From: Bathymodiolus brooksi | Taxonomy: Eukaryota > Mollusca > Bivalvia > Mytilida > Modiolidae | Length of the DNA stretch: 64,000 bases | Direction: 5' to 3' | NCBI GenBank assembly: GCA_963680875.1 | Contig: OY804579.1 | Coordinates: 32,411,804-32,475,803, forward strand | Part shown: piece after piece, positions 43,901 to 58,900 of the stretch | Numbering within the stretch: position 1 is the first letter of the stretch | How the letters are laid out: each line of letters opens with the position of its first letter | Notes under the pieces: model-generated | What the model was told of the DNA's origin: nothing | Seen by the model: the letters and a program-made list of their open reading frames with translations, nothing else | Database searches by the model: none | Translations under genes and position numbers: made by a program

Positions 43901-46900
43901 AAAACAACACCCGTGAAACATAATATACTAATTAGATTAAAAACTACAAAATTTACAGTTCAAACAGAAAACACAACACTGAAACATCACATCAATTACA
44001 TGATGATTAATAACCATAATTCGGGGTGACAAATCACAAAATTGCAATGAAACATGACATTAAACTGAAATGCTTAGGACAATTGAAAAAAACCCAGATC
44101 TGATAATAAGAAAAGCAACAACAAGAAAGGGGGAGAGTTAAGGTGAACCAAAAGACGAACGACGAAGCTTGTCTTATAACACCCGTCTTGAAGTCCTAAC
44201 TTAATATTGATATGTACCTGATAACATCCAATTCTGCCATTCTGTATTATCAACAGCTTGTCTGGTGTAGATGTTAAAATTTTTGATATTCCACCACAAT
44301 TTAGAACCTTTCATTTGATCTAATGTACAGAAAGGGCATGCAACTTTTAACGAAAGTATCGATGTTAAAGCTGTCTTCTTCATACAGTTTAATCGACATC
44401 TGAATAATTTTAATACGATACATTCAATAAAACAAAACTATTATACCTAGAAAAATAAAGCATAACCTAAATAGATTTTCTTCTATGTTCTTGTTGTGAT
44501 AACACATACAAGACGATACAATAGTGAATGGAATAATTATTTTGAAAGTGAACGAAAATATAAAACGGAATTACGAGCACAATCAAAAGAGGCTTACAAT
44601 GTTTTACAATTAATATTTAAAATACCAAAAAAACTAATAAATTACAATGCTGTAAAATATACAAATAATTCATTACTAACTGTTTCATTGTTTTAATAAC
44701 AAACGGTAAACCTATATACTGTAATATAGTGTAACACAAACAATGTGATTGTATTGATAATTTAACACAAACAAGGTGATTGTATTGATAATTTAACACA
44801 AACAATGTGATTGTATTGATAATTTAACACAAACAATGTGATTGTATTGATAATTTAACACAAACAATGTGATTGTATTGATAATTTAACACAAACAATG
44901 TGATTGTATTGAAAATTTAACACAAACAAGGTGATTGTATTGATAATTTAACACAAACAATGTGATTGTATTGATAATTTAACACAAACAATGTGATTGT
45001 ATTGATAATTCAACACAAACAATGTGATTGTATTGATAATTTAACACAAACAAGGTGATTGTATTGATAATTTAACACAAACAATGTGATTGTATCGATA
45101 ATTTAACACAAACAATGTGATTGTATTGATAATTTAACACAAACAAGGTGATTGTATTGATAATTTAACACAAACAAGGTGATTATATTGATAATTTAAC
45201 ACAAACAAGGTGATTGTATTGATAATTTAACACAAACAATGTGATTGTATTGATAATTTGACATTAAGATTTAGGTAATAAACACGTAGATAATTAAGCA
45301 CAACAAAATGACAACTTACTCTATGTGTAACTCAGGGGGGTTCTCAGATACTGACTGTGCATACTGCACAAAGTAGCTAATTGATCCGTTAAATTCTACT
45401 CGGACATTAACTAAATATCCAATCCCAAGAATGACATCTATCTCAGTTACACTCAGTCTCCCAGTTCCATTATCAAACCCATCAAATAGTTCACATTCAC
45501 TCGATTGGAATAGTTCATCTTCAATCCACTGCAGGTAATAACGTTCTTTGTTTCTCATGTCGAACCAGTCATATTTGTTGATCTTATAAAATCCCTCGAA
45601 TAATTCTCCAAGAAAATTTAAGAGACACGTTCCCCACTCGTCTATATATAGTTGCATATAACCATCTATACCTATATAGTTGATTAAGTCAACCCCGTCA
45701 TAGATGTAACTAATATATGCTTCATAGGTCGTCAAAAGTGGCGACACAGTTTCTGCAAATGATGTACTTTCACTAGCAATTTTAAGCCATGTCTTAAGGT
45801 TTTCAAAGAACGTTGCATTAGCACTGGCTGGTAATCCATCTAAACCCTCCAGCTGACTGATACTTTGTAGTGTTAGAAAACTTTCTGATAATCTTTGGAA
45901 AAAGTCTAAGGAGAATATAGATAATGGGGATATGTTTGTACCATAGTAAAACTCTAAGAATGTAAACAATTCATTTGTAACAAGTTCGGTATAGACAGGA
46001 AGTGGTAAAGCGTTCTTTAAACTATATATTGGTTTTGATTTATTACTAAAATCTTTAAGATACATAATATTGTAAAATATTGTTAATGGTACAAGATCAT
46101 AGATTGGTACTGTTGTATTTTCGGCAGTGTCATTTTGATAGTTGTCGCTTGTTATGTGTTGAAAACTGCCAGGTGTTACTTTAACATAAATTTCATCTGC
46201 TGTTGAACATGTAGCATTGTTATTTCTGAGGTATGATACCCGTTCGTACAACGTTGAGACATCAATCCAGGGTACTTGTTCATCTACATGTTCTGTAAAA
46301 CCAGACTGGTACCACTTCCTCTCATATCCGGTTTCATCATTAAAAGCTGAGGTAGGATTGATACTTAATTGAAGCAATTTATACAAATGTTTTGTGATAA
46401 ATTTTAGACATCGCCATTCAAATGTTAGGCCAGAAGGGTCACCTGGACCTTTTGCTAAGCTGTAAGAGACAGAACGAGCATCAAAGGCTGCAATACCTTT
46501 ACCTATATTTTTACCTGATCCACCCTTTATGAACGCATGTGGTGGGGGATGCATTATTTTGATATACATAGATTCCTCCATCCAATGTTCCATGCTGCCT
46601 GGTGGGTATCCTATTTTAATATATAGTCGGTATGTCCCTACGTCATAGCTTCCAGGCTTTATTATGAACTTTATTGTAGATCTTTTCGGTCTAACTTTTG
46701 TTTCTGTACTGGTTGTTGTATTGACACTATATATGTTCCAGTAGTTTTGAATAATGGTATCCGTTGTACATTTATTCTTTGTCAGTGAATAAATCTCGAC
46801 TTGAGCTGAAGTATATATAACCATTGGATTATCTTCCTTAAGAAACTTCTCCTCGAAAATCCTTGATGTCAAGCAGGGAGGTGTAACTAAAAAATGACAT

Positions 46901-49900
46901 GAATTCATAGAAATATTATGCACAAACAAAATAATCCAATAAAGCATAACGGTTGCCCGTTATTATTGATCTAAATACACCATTTGCATATAATAAATAC
47001 ATGTATCCCACTTTCAATACAATCTTAGATGAATGTATTACATCAAAAGAAATGAATTCACTCATTCAAATATATCTTGGAACAGCTTCAAATGAAAATA
47101 ATTAGGACATGTTTTTGTTAATAATATAAGACATAAAACTTGACTTGTTGTAGTACCAATAATGACAATCGTAACATTACTCTTATAATTGTGTGCGTGA
47201 AGAATAAGTGAACGAAGATTATCATGTTACAAATATAGTTCTAATTACTGAGGCCGAATATGAGGGATTCTACTTTGCTATCAGTCAAGCACAAATAATT
47301 TTCTTTCTATATTTAATAAAAGCATTATACTATTCCATAGCTCTATACTATTCCATAGCTTTATACTATTCCATAGCTTTATACTATTCCATAGCTCTAT
47401 ACTATTCCATAGCTTTATACTATTCCATAGCTCTATACTATTCCATAGCTTTATACTATTCCATAGCTTTATACTATTCCATAGCTCTATACTATTCCAT
47501 AGCTTTATACTATTCCATAGCTTTATACTATTCCATAGCTTTATACTATTCCATAGCATCATACTATTCCATAGCTTTGGACCCATAAAACTAGTTTAAC
47601 ACTCCCACTTTTTATCGGGGTTTCTGCACCAATTCAGGAATGTGAGGGTTCATGTATTTGTGTGATAGGGGTATCGATATTTCATCTTTCTGTGCTTTTT
47701 ATGTGTGCTTTTTGGGACTATTCTGACTGTGTTGTATTTTTTGCTTTTCATTTTAATTTGTAAATTGACCTTTGTTTTAATATATTAATATTAACATATT
47801 ATCAATAGGAAGATTGATTAACAATTTTTATTTGCATCGTCAGAGGAAATTACTGGTGTGATTGAATAATAAATTTGTATTAAACAGACAATAACTCTAT
47901 CAGTATTCATACATCTACAGTAAACAGACTATAAATCTACCAGTATGCATACCTCTACAGTAAACAGATTATGACTCTACCAGTATGCATACCTCTACAG
48001 TAAACAGACTATAACTCTATCAGTATTCATTCCTCTACAGTAAACACACCATAATTCTATCAGTATTCATACCACTACAGTATACAGACAATAGCTCTAT
48101 CAGTATGCATACCTCTACAGTAAACAGACCATAATTCAATCAGTATTCATACCACTACAGTAAACAGACTATAACTCTACCAGTATTCATACCACTACAA
48201 TAAACAGACTATAGCTCTATCAGTATGCATACCTCTACAGTAAACAGACTATAACTCTACCAGTATGCATACCTCTACAGTAAACAGACTATGACTCTAC
48301 CAGTATGCATACCTCTACAGTAAACAGACTATAACTCTACCAGTATTCATTCCTCTACAGTAAACAGACCATAATGCTATCAGTATTCATACCACTACAG
48401 TAAACAGACTATAGCTCTATCAGTATTCATACCTCTACAGTAAACAGACTATAACTCAACCAATATGCATACCTCTACAGTAAACAGACTATGACTCTAC
48501 CAGTATTCATACCTCTACAGTAAGCAGAATATGACTCTACCAGTATTCATACTTCTACAGTAAATAGACTATAATTCTATCAGTATTCATACCACTACAG
48601 TAAGCATACTATGACTATACAAGTATTCATACCTCTACAGTAAACATACTATAACTCTATCAGTATTCATACCTCTACAATAAACAGAATATGACTCTAT
48701 CAATGTTCATACCTCTACAGTAAGCAGACTATAATTCTATCAGTATGCATACCTCTACAGTAAACAGACGATAACTCTATCAGTATTCATACCTCTACAG
48801 GAAACAGACTATGACTCTATCAGTATTCATACCTCGCCCGCAAACAGAATATGACTCTATCAGTATTCATACCTCTACAGTAAGCAGACTATGACTCTCC
48901 GTATTCATACCTCTACAGTAAGCACACTATTACTCTAACAGTATTCATACCTCTACAGTAAACATACTATAACTCTATCAGTTTTCATGCCTCGACAGTA
49001 AACAGACTATAACTCATTCAGTATTCATACCTCTACAGTAAGCAGACTATAACTCTATTGGTATTCATACCTCTATCGTAAACGGACTATGACTCTATCA
49101 GTATTCATACCTCTACAGTAAACAGACTATAACTCTATTAGTATTCATACCTCTATCGTAAACGGACTATGACTCTATCAGTATTCATACCTCTACAGTA
49201 AACAGACTATAACTCTATCAGTATTCATACCTCTACAGTAAACAGACTATAACTCTATCAGTATTCATACATCTACAGTAAACAGACTATAGCTCTATGA
49301 GTATTCATACCTCTACAGTAAACAGATTATAACTCTATCAGTATTCATATCTCTACAGTAAGCATACTATAACTCTATCAGTATTCATACCTCTACAGTA
49401 AGCAGACTATACCTCTATCAGTATTCATACCTCTACAGTAAACAGATTATAACTCTATCAGTATTCATATCTCTACAGTAAGCAGACTATAGCTCTATCA
49501 GTATTCATACCTCTACAGTAAGCAGACTATAACTCTATCAGTATTCATACCTCTACAGTAAGCAGATTATAACTCTATCAGTATTCATACCTCTACAGTA
49601 AACAGACTATAACTCTATCAGTATTCATACCTCTACAGTAAGCAGACTATACCTCTATCAGTATTCATACCTCTACAGTAAACAGATTATAACTCTATCA
49701 GTATTCATATCACTACAGTAAGCATACTATAACTCTATCAGTATTCATACCTCTACAGTAAACAGACTATAACTCTACCAGTATTCATTCTTCTACAGTA
49801 AACAGACCATAATTCTATCAGTATTCATACAACAACAGTAAACAGACTATAGCTCTATCAGTATTCATACCTCTACAATAAACAGACTATAGCGCTATGA

Positions 49901-52900
49901 GTATGCATACCTCTACAGTAAGCATACTATAACTCTATCAGTATTCATACCTCTACAGTAAACAGACTATAACTCTACTAGTATTCATACCTCTACAGTA
50001 AACAGACAAAATCTACCAGTATTCATACCTCTACAGTAAACCAACTATAACTACTCAACCAGTATTAATACCTCTACAGTAAACAGACTATAATTATATC
50101 AGTATTCATACCTCTACAGTAAACATACTATAATTATATCAGTATTCATACCACTACAGTAAACATACTATAACTCTACCAGTATTCATACCTCTACAGT
50201 AAGCATACTGTATCTTTATCCGTATTCATACCTCTACAGTTAACAGACTATAACTCTATCAGTATTCATACTTCTACAGTAAACATACTATGACTCTATC
50301 AGTATTCATACCTCTACAGTAAACAGACGATAACTCTACCAGTATGCATACCTCTACAGTAAACAGACTATAACTCTGTCAGTTTTCATGTCTCTAGAGT
50401 AAACAGACTATAACTCAATCAGTATGTATACCTCTAGAGCAAACAAACCATAACTCTACCAGTATTCATACCTCTACAGTAAGCAGACTATAACTCTATC
50501 AGTATTCATACCTCTACAGTAAACAGACTATTACTCTACCAGTATTGATACCTCTACAATAAGCAGACTATAGCTCTATCAGTATTCATACCTCTACAGT
50601 AAGCAGACTATAACTCTATCAGTATTCATACATCTACAGTAAGCAGATTATAACTCTATCAGTATTCATACCTCTACAGTAAGCAGACTATACCTCTATC
50701 AGTATTCATACCTCTACAGTAAACAGATTATGATATTCTCAGTATTGATATCACTACAGTAAGCATACTATAACTCTATCAGTATTCATACCTCTACAGT
50801 AAACAGACTATAACTCTACCAGTATTCATTCCTCCACAGTAAACAGACCATAATTCTATCAGTATTCATACCACTACAGTAAACAGACAATAGCTCTATC
50901 AGTATTCATACCTCTACAATAAACAGACTATAGCCCTATCAGTATGCATACCTCTACAGTAAACAGACTATAACTCTATCAGTATTCATACCACTACAGT
51001 AAAAAGACTATAGCTCTACCAGTATTCATACCACTACAGTCAACAGACTATAGCTCTATCAGTATGCATACCTCTACAGTAAACAGACTATAACTCTACC
51101 AGTATGCATACCTCTACAGTAAACAGACTATGACTCTACCAGTATGCATACCTCTACAGTAAACAGACTATAACTCTATCAGTATTCATACCACTACAGT
51201 AAACAGACTATAGCTCTATAAGTATTCATACCACTACAGTAAACAGACTATAGCTCTATCAGTATGCATACCTCTACAGTAAACAGACTATAACTCTACC
51301 AGTATGCATACCTCTACAGTAAACAGACTATAACTCTATCAGTATTCATACCACTACAGTAAACAGACTATAACTCTACCAGTATGCATACCTCTACAGT
51401 AAACAGACTATGACTCTACCAGTATGCATTCCTCTACAGTAAACAGACTACAACTCTACCAGTATTCATTCCTCTACAGTAAACAGACCATAATTCTATC
51501 AGTATTCATACCACTACAGTAAACAGACTATAGCTCTATCAGTATTCATACCTCTACAGTAAACAGACTATAGCTCTATCAGTATGCATACCTCTACAGT
51601 AAACAGACTATAACTCTATCAGTATGCATACCTCTACAGTAAACAGACTATGACTATACCAGTATTCATACCTTTACAGTAAACAGATTATGACTCTACC
51701 AGTATTCATACCTCTACAGTAAACAGACTGTAACTCTACCAGTATGCATACCTCTACAGTAAACAGACTATGACTCTACCAGTATTCATACCTCTACAGT
51801 AAGCAGATTATGACTCTACCAGTATTCATACCTCTACAGTAAATAGACTATAATTCTATCAGTATTCATACCACTACAGTAAGCATACTATGACTATACA
51901 AGTATTCATACTTCTACAGTAAACATACTATTACTCTATCAGTATTCATACCTCTACAATAAACAGAATATGACTCTATCAGTATTCATACCTCTACAGT
52001 AAGCAGACTATAACTCTATCAGTATTCATACCTCTACAGTAAACAGACGATAACTCTATCAGTATTCATACCTCTACAGTAAACAGACTATGACTCTATC
52101 AGTATTCATACCTCGACCGCAAACAGAATATGACTCCATCAGTATTCATACCTCTACAGTAAGCAGACTATAACTCTATTAGTATTCATACCTCTATCGT
52201 AAACAGACTATAACTCTATCAGTATTCATACCTCTACAGTAAACATACTATAACTCTATCAGTATTCATACCTCTACAGTAAACATACTATAACTCTATC
52301 AGTTTTTATACCTCTACAATAAACAGACTATAACTCTATCAGTATTCATACCTCTACAGTAAACAGACTATAACTCTATCAGTATTCATACCTCTACAGT
52401 AGACATACTATAACTCTATCAGTATTGATACCTCTACAGTAAACAGACTATAACTCTATCAGTATTCATACTTCTACAGTAAACAGGTTATAACTCTATC
52501 AGTATTCATACCTCTACAGTAAACAAAATATAACTATATCAGTATTCATGCCTCTACAGTAAACAGACTATGACTCTATCAGTATTCATACCTCTACAGT
52601 AAACAGAAGATAACTCTACCAGTATGCATACCTCTACAGTAACCAGACTATAACTCTATCAGTTTTCATGTCTCTAGAGTAAACAGACTATAACTCAATC
52701 AGTATTTATACCTCTAGAGCAAGCAAACCATAACTCTACCAGTATTCATACCTCTACAGTAAGCAGACTATAACTCTATTAGTATTCATACCTCTACAGT
52801 AAACAGACTATTACCCTACCAGTATTGATACCTCTACAGTAAGCAGACTATAGCTCTATCAGTATTCATACCTCTACAGTAAGCAGACTATAACTCTATG

Positions 52901-55900
52901 AGTATTCATACCTCTACAGTAAGCAGATTATAACTCTCTCAGTATTCATACCTCCACAGTAAACAGACTATAACTCTATCAGTATTCATACCTCTACAGT
53001 AAGCAGACTATACCTCTATCAGTATTCATACCTCTACAGTAAACAGATTATAACTCTATCAGTATTCATATCTCTACAGTAAGCATACTATAACTCTATC
53101 AGTATTCATACCTCTACAGTAAACAGACTATAACTCTACCAGTATTCATTCCTCTACAGTAAACAGACCATAATTCTATCAGTATTCATACCACTACAGT
53201 AAACAGACTATAGCTCTATCAGTATTCATACCCCTACAAAAAACAGACTATAGCACTATCAATATGCATACCACTACAGTAATCAGACTATAACTCTATC
53301 AGTATTCATACCTCTACAGTAAACAGACTATAACTCTTTCAGTATTCATACCTCTACAGTAAACATACTATAATTCTATCAGTATTCATACCTCTACAAT
53401 AAACAGACTATAACTCTATCAGTATTCATACCTCTACAGTAAACAGACTATAACTCTATCAGTATTCATACCTCTACAGTAGACATACTATAACTCTATC
53501 AGTATTCATACCTCTACAGTAAACAGACTATAACTCTATCAGTATTCATACCTCTACAGTAAGCAGACTATACCTCTATCAGTATTCATACCTCTACAGT
53601 AAACAGATTATAACTCTCTCAGTATTCATATCTCTACAGTAAGCATACTATGACTCTATCAGTATTCATACCTCTACGGTAAACAGATTATAACTCTACC
53701 AGTATTCATTCCTCTACAGTAAACAGACTATAACTCTATCAGTATTCATACCTCTACAGTAAACATACTGTAACTCTATCAGTATTCATACCTCTACAGT
53801 AAATAGACTATAGCTCTATGAGTATTCATACCTCTACAGTAAGCATACTATAACTCTATCAGTATTCATACCTCTACAGTAAACAGACTATAACTCTACC
53901 AGTATTCATACCTCTACAGTAAATAGACAAAATCTACCAGTATGCATACCTCTACAGTAAACCGACTATAACTACTCTACCAGTATTAATACCTCTACAG
54001 TAAACAGACTATAATTATATCAGTATTCATACCACTACAGTAAACATACTATAACTCTACCAGTATTCATACCTCTACAGTAAGCATACTGTATCTTTAT
54101 CAGTATGCATACCTCTACAGTAAACAGACTATAACTCTATCAGTATTCATACCTCTACAGTAAACAGATTATAACTCTATCAGTATTCATACCTCTACAC
54201 TAAACAGACTATAGCTCTATGAGTATGCATACCTCTACAGTAAGCATACTATAACTCTATCAGTATTCATACTTCTACAGTAAACAGACTATAACTCTAC
54301 CAGTATTCATACCTCTACAGTAAATAAACAAAATCTACCAGTATGCATACCTCTACAGAAAACCGACTATAACTACTCTACCAGTATTCATACCTCTACA
54401 GTAAACAAACTATAATTATATCAGTATTCATACCACTACAGTAAACATACTATAACTCTACCAGTATTCATACCTCTACAGTAAGCATACTGTATCTTTA
54501 TCAGTATTCATACCTCTACAGTTAACAGACTATAACTCTATCAGTATTCATACTTCTACAGTAAACAGACTATAACTCTATCAGTATTCATACCTCTACA
54601 GTAAACAGACTATTACTCTACCAGTATTGATACCTCTACAGTAAGCAGATTATAGCTCTATCAGTATTCATACCTCTACAGTAAGCAGACTATAACTCTA
54701 TCAGTATTCATACCTCTACAGTAAGCAGATTATAACTCTATCAGTATTCATACCTCTACAGTAAACAGACTATAACTCTATCAGTATTCATACCTCTACA
54801 GTAAACAGACTATAACTCTACCAGTATTCATTCCTCTACAGTAAACAGACCATAATTCTATCAGTATTCATACCACTACAGTAAACAGACTATAGCTCTA
54901 TCAGTATTCATACCTCTACAATAAACAGACTATAGCGCTATCAGTATGCATACCTCTACAGTAAACAGACTATAACTCTATCAGTATTCATATCTCTACA
55001 GTAAACAGACTATAACTCTATCAGTATTCATACCTCTACAGTAAACAGACTATAACTCTATCAGTATTCATACCTCTACAGTAAACATACTATAACTCTA
55101 TCAGTATTCATACCTCTACAATAAACAGACTATAACTCTATCAGTATTCATACCTCTACAGTAAACAGACTATGACTCTATCAGTATTCATACCTCTACA
55201 ATAAACAGATTATAACTCTATCAGTATTCATACCTCTACAGTAAACAGACTATAACTCTATCAGTATTCATACCTCTACAGTAAGCAGACTATACCTCTA
55301 TCAGTATTCATACCTCTACAGTAAACAGATTATAACTCTCTCAGTATTCATATCTCTACAGTAAGCATACAATGACTCTATCAGTATTCATACCTCTACA
55401 GTAAACAGACTATAACTCTATCAGTATTCATACCTCTACAGTAAACATACTATAACTCTATCAGTATTCATACCTCTACAATAAACAGATTATAACTCTA
55501 TCAGTATTCATACCTCTACAGTAAACAGACTATAACTCTATCAGTATTCATACCTCTACAGTAAGCAGACTATACCTCTATCAGTATTCATACCTCTACA
55601 GTAAACAGATTATAACTCTCTCAGTATTCATATCTCTACAGTAAGCATACCATGACTCTATCAGTATTCATACCTCTACAGTAAACAGACTATAACTCTA
55701 TCAGTATTCATACCTCTACAGTAAACAGACCATAACTCTATCAGAATTCATACCTCTACAGTAAGCAGACTATTCCTCTATCAGTATTCATACCTTTACA
55801 GTAAACAGATTATAACTCTCTCAGTATTCATATCTCTACAGTAAGCATACCATGACTCTATCAGTATTCATACCTCTACAGTAAACAGACTATAACTCTA

Positions 55901-58900
55901 TCAGTATTCATACCTCTACAGTAAACATACTATAACTCTATCAGTATTCATACCTCTACAATAAACAGACTATAACTCTATCAGTATTCATACCTCTACA
56001 GTAAACAGACTATAACTCTATCAGTATTCATATCTCTACAATAAACAAATTATAACTCTATCAGTATTCATACCTCTACAGTAAACAGACTATAACTCTA
56101 TCAGTATTCATACCTCTACAGTAAGCAGACTATACCTCTATCAGTATTCATACCTCTACAGTAAACAGATTATAACTCTCTCAGTATTCATATCTCTACA
56201 GTAAGCATACCATGACTCTATCAGTATTCATACCTCTACAGTAAACAGACTATAACTCTACCAGTATTCATTCCTCTACAGTAAACAGACCATAATTCTA
56301 TCAGTATTCATACCTCTACAGTAAAAAGACTATAGCTCTATCAGTATTCATACCTCTACAGTAAGCAGACTATAGCCTATCAGTATGCATACCTCTACAG
56401 TAAGCATACTATAACTCTATCAGTATTCATACCTCTACAGTAAACAGACTATAACTCTGTCAGTATTCATACATCTACAGTAAACATACTATAACTCTAT
56501 CAGTTTTCTTACCTCTACAATAAACAGACTATAACTCTATCAGTATTCATACCTCTACAGTAAACAGACTATAACTCTATCAGTATTCATACCTCTACAG
56601 TAGACATACTATAACTCTATCAGTATTCATACCTCCACAGTAAACAGACTATAACTCTATCAGTATTCATACCTCTACAGTAAGCAGACTATAACTCTAT
56701 CAGTATTCATACCTCTACAGTAAGCATACTATAACTCTATCAGTATTCATACCTCTACAGTAAACAGACTATAACTCTATCAGTATGCATACCTCTACAG
56801 TAAACAGACTATATCTCTATCAGTATTCATACCTGTATAGTAAACATACTATAACTCTATGAGTATGCACACCTCTATAGTAAACAGACTATAACTCTAT
56901 CAGTATTCATACCTCTACAATAAGCATACTATAACTCTATCAGTATTCATACCTCTACAGTAAACAGACTATAACTCTATCAGTATGCATACCTCTACAG
57001 TAAACAGACTATATCTCTATCAGTATTCATACCTGTATAGTAAACATACTATAACTCTATGAGTATGCACACCTCTATAGTAAACAGACTATAACTCTAT
57101 CAGTATTCATACCTCTACAGTCAACAGATTATAACTCTATCAGTATTCATACCTCTACAGTTGCCTGTGTCGTTAGAAGATCCTAAACAGTAATATCCAG
57201 AACAGATTGGATAGGGATTGTTGCAATAACGACTTCTTTCACGTGTTCCTGTTCCATATATGGATGTAGAATTTGGAGTAATACATGGTCCCCAGCTGTT
57301 CCACTCACCCCACTGTCCGTCTACTGGTCCTATAGATAGTAGATAAATTTAGGATGCATATGAATATGTTTAAGCAAAAAAGCTATAAATGCAGATGAAA
57401 AAAAAAATGGAAGTTCATATAAATATTATTCTCTCAGTATGAAAACCATACATATCTATTCACACATGGTTGATTATTAGTTCTGGAGAGCATCATCCAC
57501 ACAGTATTCAGTGTTTCATGGTTGATTGTTAGTTCTGGAGAGCATCATTCGCCCAGTATTCAGTGTTTCATGGTTGATTATTAGTTCTGGAGAGCATCAT
57601 CCGCCCAGTATTCAGTGTTTCATGGTTGATTATTAGTTCTGGAGAGTATCATCCACACAGTATTCAGTGTTTCATGGTTGATTGTTAGTTCTGGAGAGCA
57701 TCATTCGCCCAGTATTCAGTGTTTCATGGTTGATTATTAGTTCTGGAGAGCATCATCCACACAGTATTCAGTGTTTCATGGTTGATTGTTAGTTCTGGAG
57801 AGCATCATCCACACAGTATTCAGTGTTTCATGGTTGATTATTAGTTCTGGAGAGCATCATCCACACAGTATTCAGTGTTTCATGGTTGATTGTTAGTTCT
57901 GGAGAGCATCATTCGCCCAGTATTCAGTGTTTCATGGTTGATTGTTAGTTCTGGAGAGCATCATCCACACAGTATTCAGTATTTCATGGTTAATTGTTAG
58001 TTCTGGAGAGCATCATTCACACAGTATTCAGTGTTTCATGGTTGATTGTTAGTTCTGGAGAGCATCATTCGCCCAGTATTCAGTGTTTCATGGTTGATTG
58101 TTAGTTCTGGAGAGCATCATTCGCCCAGTATTCAGTGTTTCATGGTTGATTATTAGTTCTGGAGAGCATCATCCACACAGTATTCAGTGTTTCATGGTTG
58201 ATTGTTAGTTCTGGAGAGCATCATTCGCCCAGTATTCAGTGTTTCATGGTTGATTATTAGTTCTGGAGAGCATCATCCGCCCAGTATTCAGTGTTTCGTC
58301 ACTGACATGGTATATAAGTTATCATTTAAATTAACAATGCCTAAATAATGTAATTATTAATCAAAACTAAGAGTCTATTCCCTCTGACATAGGTCATCTA
58401 TGACGATTTTGGCTATCCTATTTAAGTTTGGTTTTATTGCTATCAAACACTTTTAAATTACTTAGCTTTGCAATCTTTCGATTTTGACTTGATTTTGTTT
58501 TGGTGTTTAACGCCACTTTCAGCAATATTTCAGCTATATCATGGCGACCAGCTTTAGTGGTGCAAGACGCCGGACAACCCGGAGAGAACCACCGACCATT
58601 GGTAAGCAACTGGTAAACTTTATCACTTGCGGCTGCGAGTCGAGTGCATCCATTTTGTAATTTACAAAACCGGGCGCGAACCCACACCGTATTGGTGATA
58701 GGCTTGTATGAGTTGTTAGGTAATCCAACTACCTAACTCATTGAGCCACCCCTTTCGATTTTGAGCGTACATGATAATGGCTATTCCAAAAAACACGACG
58801 TGCGAAAAACATATCCATTAATATAGTATTCAGTTACTGGTGACTAATTCATATATTAGAATAAAATTGAAAATATACTTGCATGGAAAATTTTACACAT

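Noticed and set aside
47208..47588. ORFs on both strands with six-residue repeats
   Set aside because: Frames of the 18-bp minisatellite at 47.3-47.6 kb.
47880..57152. CRISPR array
   Set aside because: Units are contiguous without unique spacers, and the DNA is eukaryotic.
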